The position numbers and the translations under genes were made by a program. This document shows positions 58,432 to 64,000 of a stretch of DNA of 64,000 nucleotides, one piece after another (position 1 is the first letter of the stretch; the number at the start of each line of letters is the position of its first letter). The stretch comes from Catellatospora paridis. GTDB lineage: Bacteria; Actinomycetota; Actinomycetes; Mycobacteriales; Micromonosporaceae. The stretch lies in NCBI RefSeq assembly GCF_009720365.1, contig NZ_ML769313.1, positions 358,591 through 422,590 of the forward strand, read 5' to 3'. The notes beneath the pieces were generated by a model. It saw only the letters and a program-made list of their open reading frames with translations, had not been told where the DNA came from and searched no databases.

Positions 58432-61400
58432 ATGTCGACGGAACACGGTGCGGTCCTGTCCTACCCCGACCGCAGGTATCCCGACCTGGTCGCCGACCAC
58501 GCGGCGAGGTCCCCGGACGCGGTCGCGGTCCGGCAGTGGGACACCGTGCTCACGTACCGGCAGCTGGGCGCGGCCGCCGGAGAAATCGCTGCCCGGCTGC
58601 GGGCGCACGGCCCGCAGCCGCTGGTCGGGGTGTGTGCCGATCGGCAGCCGATGCTGGTCGCCGGCCTGCTCGGGGTCCTGGCGTCGGGCGCTGCCTACGT
58701 GCCGCTGGACCCGGCCCTGCCGCCCGCCCGGCTGCGCGACATCGCCCGCGAGGCGGGCCTGCGCACGGTCTTCTGCGACCCGCTGGGCGCGAACCTGCTG
58801 GCCGATGCGGACCTGGAGTTGCTGCCCCTCCCCGACGCGCCGTCTCCCGGCCCGTCGAGCGACGGCACGCCCGACCGCGCCCCGGCAGGTAGCGCGCCAG
58901 CCGGTAGCGCGCCAGGCGATCATGCATCAGACGGTCACGCACCAGCCGGTCACGGATCGGCCGACGCGTCCTCGGCCGATCGCGGACTTCTCGGCGGTGC
59001 CGCGGCGGCCGACGATCTCGCCTACGTGATGTTCACGTCGGGGTCGACCGGCCGTCCGAAGGGCGTGATGATCTCGCACGAGGCGCTGACCGAGTTCGTC
59101 ACCAGCCTCGCCGACCTCACGGGCCTCCGCCGCGACAGCGTCTCGCTCGGGTTCGCGTCGATCGGGTTCGACGCCTCCGTCATCGACGTGCTGGCACCGC
59201 TCGCGGCGGGCGGCACGGTCGCGCTCGCCGGGACGGCCGACCGGGCGGACCCGACCCGGCTGCAGCGGTTCTGCGCCGAGCACCGGGTCACGGTCGCGTT
59301 CGTGCCCCCGGCGGTGCTGCCGGTGCTCGACCCGTCCGGCCTGCCGGACCTCCGGGTGGTGCTCACCGGCAGCGAGGCTCCCGGCCCGGAGCAGGTGGCC
59401 CGCTGGACGGCAGGCGGCCGCCGCTTCCTCAACCTGTTCGGGCCCACCGAGACGACCGTGCTGGTCACCTGGTTCGAGGCGAGCGGCGACTGGGACCGGC
59501 CGCTGCCGATCGGCCGCCCGGCCGCCAACCACCGGGTGTACGTCGTCGACGAGCGGCTGCGCCGGGTCCCCGACGGCGTGCCGGGCGAGCTGCTGGCCGG
59601 GGGCGCGGGGCTGGCCCGCGGCTACCTGGGCGCACCGGACCTCACCGAGGAGCGCTTCGTGCCCGACTCGTTCTCCGGGGTGCCCGGCGCGCGGCTCTAC
59701 CGCACCGGCGACCTGGTGGTCCGGCAACCGGACGGGCTGCTGCACTTCCTCGGACGGGTCGACCGGCAGGTGAAGATCCGCGGTCAGCGCGTCGAGATCG
59801 GCGAGGTCGAGGCGGTGCTACGCAGCCATCCCGCGGTCGGGCACGCGGCCGTCGCCGCGGTGGACGGTCCCGGGGGCACGACGCTGACGGCGTTCACGAC
59901 CGGTGCCGCGAGCCCGCAGGAGCTGCACGAGCACTGCGCCGCCCGGCTCGGGGCCGCGATGGTCCCCACCCGGATCACCGTCGTGCCGCGGCTGCCGCTG
60001 CTGTCCAGCGGCAAGGTCGACCTCGACCGGCTCGTCGCGGACACCGCGTCGCCCGTCGACGAGACGCCGTTCGCCGCGCCGGCCACGCCGGTGGAGACCG
60101 AGGTCGCCGCCGTCTGGGCCGAGCTGCTGGGCCTGGCCCGGGTCGGCCGCGACGACGACTTCTTCGACACCGGCGGGCATTCCATCACCGCGATGCGACT
60201 GGTCGCCGCGCTGCGCCCGCGGCTGCGCCGCGACGTGGCCATCGAGGACGTGCTGCAGGGCCGCACCCTGCGGGCGATCGCGGCCCGCGCGTCGGCGGCG
60301 GCCGCGCTGGGCGACGAGCCGCCGGTACGCGGACGCCCGCCCGCGCTGTCGCCAGCGCAGCAGCGCCTGTGGTTCCTGGAGCGCTACTCGCCCGAAGCGG
60401 CGGCCGCCTACAACATCGTGCTCGCCGAACGCCTGCGCGGACCCCTCGACCGGCAGGCGCTCGGTGACGCGCTGACCGCCGTCGCCGCCCGCCACGAGGT
60501 GCTGCGCTGGCGTATCCCGGACGCGGACGGGGTGCCGTACGCGGTGGTCGACCCGGTCGGTCCGGTGCCGCTGCCGGTGACCGACCTGAGCGCGCTGCCC
60601 CCGGCCGAACGCGAACGTGAGCTCGCCGCACAGCTGGCCGCCGAGGCCGGCGGCCGGTTCCGGCTCGCCGCCGACGCGCTGTGGCGGCACCGGCTGTTCC
60701 GGCTGGGCGAGGACGAGCACGTGTGGGCGGTCACCGCCCACCACGCCGTGTTCGACGGCTGGTCACAGGCGATGCTCTACGACGACCTGGCCACCGCGTA
60801 CGCCGGCACGGCCCTGCCGCCGCTGCCCGCCACCTACGGCGACTACGTGGCCTGGCGGGCCGACCGGCGCGAGCAGCGCGCCGACAGCGACCTCGACTGG
60901 TGGACGTCCCACCTGGACGGCGCCCCGACCGTGCTGGAGGTGTCCGGCGACCGGCCGCGCCCCGCCGAGCAGACCTACCCCGCCGGATACTGCGGCACCT
61001 GGCTCGACACCGACACCACCGCCGACCTGCACCGCTTCGCCCGCGTGCACGGCGCGACCCCGTCGGCGGTGCTGCTGGCCGCGTTCGGGCTGGTCCTGGC
61101 GAGCTGGGCCGGGCAGGACGAACTCGTCGTCGGCACCCCGGCCGTCGACCGCCGCCACCCCGACTTCGAGCCCATGGTCGGGTTCTTCGTCGACATCACG
61201 CCGCTGCGCCTGCACACCGATCCCGGCGGCAGCTTCGCCGCCCACGTGCGCGCGGCCCGCGACGAGCTGATCGCCGCGCTGGCCCACCCGGAAGCGCCCC
61301 TGGAACGCCTGGTGCAGGCGTTCAGGCTGGGCGGCCAGACGGTCCGCAGCCCGCTGGTCCAGGTGCTGTTCAACGTGTTCAACTTCGCCGCGCCCCGGCT

Positions 61401-62034
61401 GGACCTCAAGGGCCTGGTCAGCGAGCCGGTGCCGGTGCCCGCGCCGGGTTCGGCGTTCGACCTGACCCTCTACGGCGTGGAGCGCGACGGCCGGATGCGC
61501 CTGGAGGTCGTCCACAACAGCGACCTCTACGACACGTCCCGGATGGACCTGCTGCTCGACTCGCTACGGCAGGTGATCACACGCGGTGTCGCCGACGGCG
61601 ACCTGACCGGCGGCGAGCTCGCTCCTTCGCGTGGCGTGGTCGCCGTCGAGGTTCCCCGAGCCCGTGTGCGACCAGTGCGGCCGGACCAATCCGTCGGTGT
61701 GCCGCCGGTGACGGCGACCGAGCTCGCCGTCGCCGCCGTGTGGTGCGAGGTGCTGGGCCGTGAGGCCGTCGGGGCCGTGGACAACTTCTTCGACTCCGGC
61801 GGCGGCTCGCTGGCCGCGGTCACCGTGCAGCAGCGACTCAACCGGATGCTGGGCCGCGAACTGCGCGTCGTGGACCTGTTCCGTTATCCGACCGTCCGGG
61901 CGCTGGCGTCGTTCCTGGACGGCGCGACGGCCGCCGACGGCACCGACGACGCGGTCGCACAGGCGTTGCGGCGGGGCGCGGCCCGGCGCGCGCGGACCCG
62001 GCACCGCGCCGCAAGCGAAGGAGAGCCCCAGTGA
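58432..62034 (+). CDS. NRPS: A-T-C-T
   Basis: A 1200-residue NRPS. Adenylation domain about 10-545 with T-S-G-S-T-G-R-P-K (about 202-210) and F-D-A-S-V-I (amino-group Asp kept). Carrier T1 has G-G-H-S-I, Ser584. The condensation domain (about 620-1050) has an intact H-H-A-V-F-D-G motif (His770, His771, Asp775, Gly776). Carrier T2 is G-G-G-S-L, Ser1126. An unusual Ala/Gly/His-rich insertion (about 140-190) interrupts the A domain before the T-S-G-S-T-G loop. ATG 58432 has GAGGAG six bases upstream, overlapping the LanB stop. Confidence 0.93.
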   Translation: MSTEHGAVLSYPDRRYPDLVADHAARSPDAVAVRQWDTVLTYRQLGAAAGEIAARLRAHGPQPLVGVCADRQPMLVAGLLGVLASGAAYVPLDPALPPARLRDIAREAGLRTVFCDPLGANLLADADLELLPLPDAPSPGPSSDGTPDRAPAGSAPAGSAPGDHASDGHAPAGHGSADASSADRGLLGGAAAADDLAYVMFTSGSTGRPKGVMISHEALTEFVTSLADLTGLRRDSVSLGFASIGFDASVIDVLAPLAAGGTVALAGTADRADPTRLQRFCAEHRVTVAFVPPAVLPVLDPSGLPDLRVVLTGSEAPGPEQVARWTAGGRRFLNLFGPTETTVLVTWFEASGDWDRPLPIGRPAANHRVYVVDERLRRVPDGVPGELLAGGAGLARGYLGAPDLTEERFVPDSFSGVPGARLYRTGDLVVRQPDGLLHFLGRVDRQVKIRGQRVEIGEVEAVLRSHPAVGHAAVAAVDGPGGTTLTAFTTGAASPQELHEHCAARLGAAMVPTRITVVPRLPLLSSGKVDLDRLVADTASPVDETPFAAPATPVETEVAAVWAELLGLARVGRDDDFFDTGGHSITAMRLVAALRPRLRRDVAIEDVLQGRTLRAIAARASAAAALGDEPPVRGRPPALSPAQQRLWFLERYSPEAAAAYNIVLAERLRGPLDRQALGDALTAVAARHEVLRWRIPDADGVPYAVVDPVGPVPLPVTDLSALPPAERERELAAQLAAEAGGRFRLAADALWRHRLFRLGEDEHVWAVTAHHAVFDGWSQAMLYDDLATAYAGTALPPLPATYGDYVAWRADRREQRADSDLDWWTSHLDGAPTVLEVSGDRPRPAEQTYPAGYCGTWLDTDTTADLHRFARVHGATPSAVLLAAFGLVLASWAGQDELVVGTPAVDRRHPDFEPMVGFFVDITPLRLHTDPGGSFAAHVRAARDELIAALAHPEAPLERLVQAFRLGGQTVRSPLVQVLFNVFNFAAPRLDLKGLVSEPVPVPAPGSAFDLTLYGVERDGRMRLEVVHNSDLYDTSRMDLLLDSLRQVITRGVADGDLTGGELAPSRGVVAVEVPRARVRPVRPDQSVGVPPVTATELAVAAVWCEVLGREAVGAVDNFFDSGGGSLAAVTVQQRLNRMLGRELRVVDLFRYPTVRALASFLDGATAADGTDDAVAQALRRGAARRARTRHRAASEGEPQ

Positions 62035-64000
62035 CCGACGACCTGACCGACGGACCCGAGCCCATCGCCGTGATCGGCATGGCCTGCCGGGTGCCGGGCG
62101 CCGCCGACCTCGCCCGGTTCTGGGACAACCTGGTCGCCGGGCGGAGCGCGCGCACCGAGCTGAGCCGCGAGCACCTGCTGCGCGCCGGGGTCCCGGCGGA
62201 GCAGGTCGACGACCCCGACTTCGTACCGGTCGGCTACCTGCTCGACGACGTCGAGAACTTCGACGCGGGCCTGTTCGGGCTGACCCCGCGCGAGGCCGCG
62301 CTGGCCGACCCGCAGCACCGGCTGTTCCTGGAGCTGTGCCACGCCGCGCTGGAACACGCGGGCTGGGACCCGGCCCGCTACCCCGGCGACATCGGCGTCT
62401 ACGGCGGACGGGGCATGGAGACCTACCGCTGGCAGCACATCCACGCCAACCGGGCGGTCATGGCGGTCACCGACCACACCACCATCGGCAACGGCAACCA
62501 CGCCGACACGTTCACCACGCTCGCCTCGTACCACCTGAACCTGCGCGGTCCCAGCGTCGGCGTCTACACGGCCTGCTCGACCTCGCTGGTCGCGGTGCAC
62601 ACGGCCGCCGAGGCGCTGCGCGCGGGCGAGTGCGACATGGCCCTGGCCGGCGGCGTCAGCATCGAGCTGCCCGCCGATCGCGGCTACCTGCACCGCGAGG
62701 GCGCGGCCGACTCCGCCGACGGGCACTGCCGCCCGTTCGACGCGGCCGCCTCCGGGGTCGTGGCGGGCAGCGGCGGGGGAGTCGTGCTGCTCAAGCGGCT
62801 CGCCGACGCCGTCGACGACGGCGATCACGTGTACGCGGTCGTGCTCGGCAACGCGGTCAACAACGACGGCGCGGCCAAGGTCGGCTTCACCGCGTCCGGG
62901 GTCGCCGGGCAGGCCGCCGCCATCGCCAATGCGCTGGCCACCGCCGGGGTCGACGCGCGCACCGTGACCTACGTCGAAGCCTCCGCTACCGGCAGCCCAC
63001 TCGGCGACGCCATCGAGGTCGAGGCACTGACCTCCGTGTACGGCCGCGGCCGCGCCGACCGGCAGTGGTGCGCCCTGGGCTCGGTGAAGTCGAACATCGG
63101 CCACCTCAGCCAGGGCGCGGGCGTCGTCGGTCTCATCAAGACCGCGCTCGCCCTCGACCACGGCCTGATCCCGGCGAGCCTGGGCTACACGGCCCCGAAC
63201 CCGGCCCTCGGCCTGGACACGACGCCGTTCTACGTCAACGCGACCCTCGCCACCTGGGAGTCCGGCGCGACACCGCGCCGCGCGGCGGTCAGCTCGTTCG
63301 GCATCGGCGGCACCAACGCCCACGTCGTGCTCCAGCAGGCCCCGGTCCGGGCGCCGGAGCTCGCGGTCCGGGTGCTGCCCGCCAATGACCCAGGCAGCCC
63401 GCAGCACGCTCTTCCGTCGCGGCCTGGCTCGTCGGTGGGCAGCACGTCACACGCTCTGCCGTCGCGGCCCGGATCGTCGGCGGGCAGCGCGCCGCACACC
63501 TCCCCGGCGTCGCCCGGATCGTCGATAGGCAGGCCGGAGATCCTGACGGTTTCCGCGCGTTCCGCCACGGCCCGTGACACGGCCGCCGCGCGGCTCGCCG
63601 ACCATCTCGCGACGACCGCTGACCTGAACCTCGCCGACGTGGCGCACACGCTGCGGGTCGGCCGGGCCGAGCACCCGTACCGCGCCGCGGTCGTCGCCAC
63701 CGGCGTCGCCGACGCCGCGGCCGCGCTGCGCGACCCGCAGCGCCGCCTGTCGGCCGTCGCCGCCGCGACGCCGCGCGTGGTCCTGCTCTTCGGCGACCAG
63801 TCCGCCGTGCCCTCGGGGCTCGGCCTGTACGCCGCCGAACCGGCCTTCGCCGACGCCGTCGACCGGTGCGCGGCGGCAGCCGGTCGCGACGCCCGTGACC
63901 TGCTGGCCGACCCGCTGCTGGCGTCGTTCACCGTCGGGTTTGCGATGGCCCGGCTCTGGCAGTCGTGGGGCGTTCGCCCCGCCACGATGCTCGGCCACGG
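62031..64000 (+). CDS. PKS: KS-AT, truncated by window end
   Basis: The start of a modular PKS with GTG 62031 overlapping the upstream stop. KS: Cys182 in T-A-C-S-T-S, His358 in N-I-G-H-L, but the H-G-T-G-T histidine is replaced (E-A-S-A-T-G-S, Ser318). A KS-AT linker with three P-G-S-S repeats follows (63395-63535). An AT then begins: the usual F-P-G-Q-G reads L-F-G-D-Q, and the nucleophile motif at the last bases reads G-H-G (codon GGN = Gly) instead of G-H-S. So both domains look altered. The frame continues beyond 64000. Confidence 0.9.
   Translation, partial: MTDDLTDGPEPIAVIGMACRVPGAADLARFWDNLVAGRSARTELSREHLLRAGVPAEQVDDPDFVPVGYLLDDVENFDAGLFGLTPREAALADPQHRLFLELCHAALEHAGWDPARYPGDIGVYGGRGMETYRWQHIHANRAVMAVTDHTTIGNGNHADTFTTLASYHLNLRGPSVGVYTACSTSLVAVHTAAEALRAGECDMALAGGVSIELPADRGYLHREGAADSADGHCRPFDAAASGVVAGSGGGVVLLKRLADAVDDGDHVYAVVLGNAVNNDGAAKVGFTASGVAGQAAAIANALATAGVDARTVTYVEASATGSPLGDAIEVEALTSVYGRGRADRQWCALGSVKSNIGHLSQGAGVVGLIKTALALDHGLIPASLGYTAPNPALGLDTTPFYVNATLATWESGATPRRAAVSSFGIGGTNAHVVLQQAPVRAPELAVRVLPANDPGSPQHALPSRPGSSVGSTSHALPSRPGSSAGSAPHTSPASPGSSIGRPEILTVSARSATARDTAAARLADHLATTADLNLADVAHTLRVGRAEHPYRAAVVATGVADAAAALRDPQRRLSAVAAATPRVVLLFGDQSAVPSGLGLYAAEPAFADAVDRCAAAAGRDARDLLADPLLASFTVGFAMARLWQSWGVRPATMLGH

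Overview
The window is very GC-rich with strong third-position G/C bias, dense short-gap operons, GTG starts and many ATGA/GTGA stop-start overlaps. Gene families such as ECF41 sigma factors, SWIM/MoxR/VWA operons, GPGG small membrane proteins and modular NRPS/PKS genes point to a filamentous actinomycete. A Micromonosporaceae member is my best guess, but this is inference only. I saw no tRNA, rRNA, CRISPR array, transposase or phage gene.

Left part (0-28.8 kb): mostly chromosomal housekeeping, regulatory and secreted functions. A GntR regulator is coupled to a membrane protein. An epoxide hydrolase is divergent from a MarR regulator across a near-ideal operator. A SnoaL-like protein, an AraC regulator and a small monooxygenase are bracketed by two ~404 bp direct repeats, each carrying the same 48-residue gene (one copy frameshifted). 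A DUF4132 protein follows with a small partner, then a large secreted subtilase, a sulfotransferase, a uridine-kinase-like protein, a TSUP permease, an ECF41 sigma factor with its NAD(P)H-dehydrogenase-like target, and a two-HTH regulator. Two decayed genes follow: a PHP/PolX-like gene with an internal deletion, and a frameshifted remnant. Next come a TPR protein, a tiny GPGG membrane protein behind a SigB/SigF-type promoter, a TMEM175-like channel, a hydrolase, a secreted protein, a 25-nt poly-C tract and a quinone-reductase-like enzyme.

Middle (28.8-46.1 kb): a two-gene toxin-antitoxin pair. Directly behind it is a tightly coupled five-gene operon: SWIM-type zinc protein, unknown protein, VWA protein, MoxR-type AAA+ ATPase and DUF5682-like protein. 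This resembles MoxR/VWA operons considered in the literature as possible conflict or stress systems. Then come small genes, a Nudix hydrolase, an APH(6)-like kinase, a YjbR-like protein, a truncated alpha/beta hydrolase, an AlkZ-like protein, and a 1328-residue secreted beta-propeller/Ig/discoidin protein on the minus strand.

Right part (46.4-64.0 kb, running off the window): a biosynthetic operon all on the plus strand. Order: cytochrome P450, AMP-forming ligase, aspartate 1-decarboxylase (beta-alanine supply), LDH/MDH-like dehydrogenase, PLP-dependent threonine-synthase-like enzyme, A-T NRPS protein, stand-alone ketosynthase, LanB-type (lantibiotic dehydratase) protein, A-T-C-T NRPS, and a KS-AT PKS cut by the window end. 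Most genes from the PLP enzyme onward overlap by 1-8 nt.

The combination is unusual. A tRNA-dependent LanB-family enzyme sits inside an NRPS/PKS operon. The two ketosynthases have each lost a different catalytic histidine (KS1 His to Asn, KS2 His to Ser). The AT domain has Gly where the nucleophilic Ser should be. I could not match this arrangement to a known pathway, and it is the best candidate here for an undescribed system.
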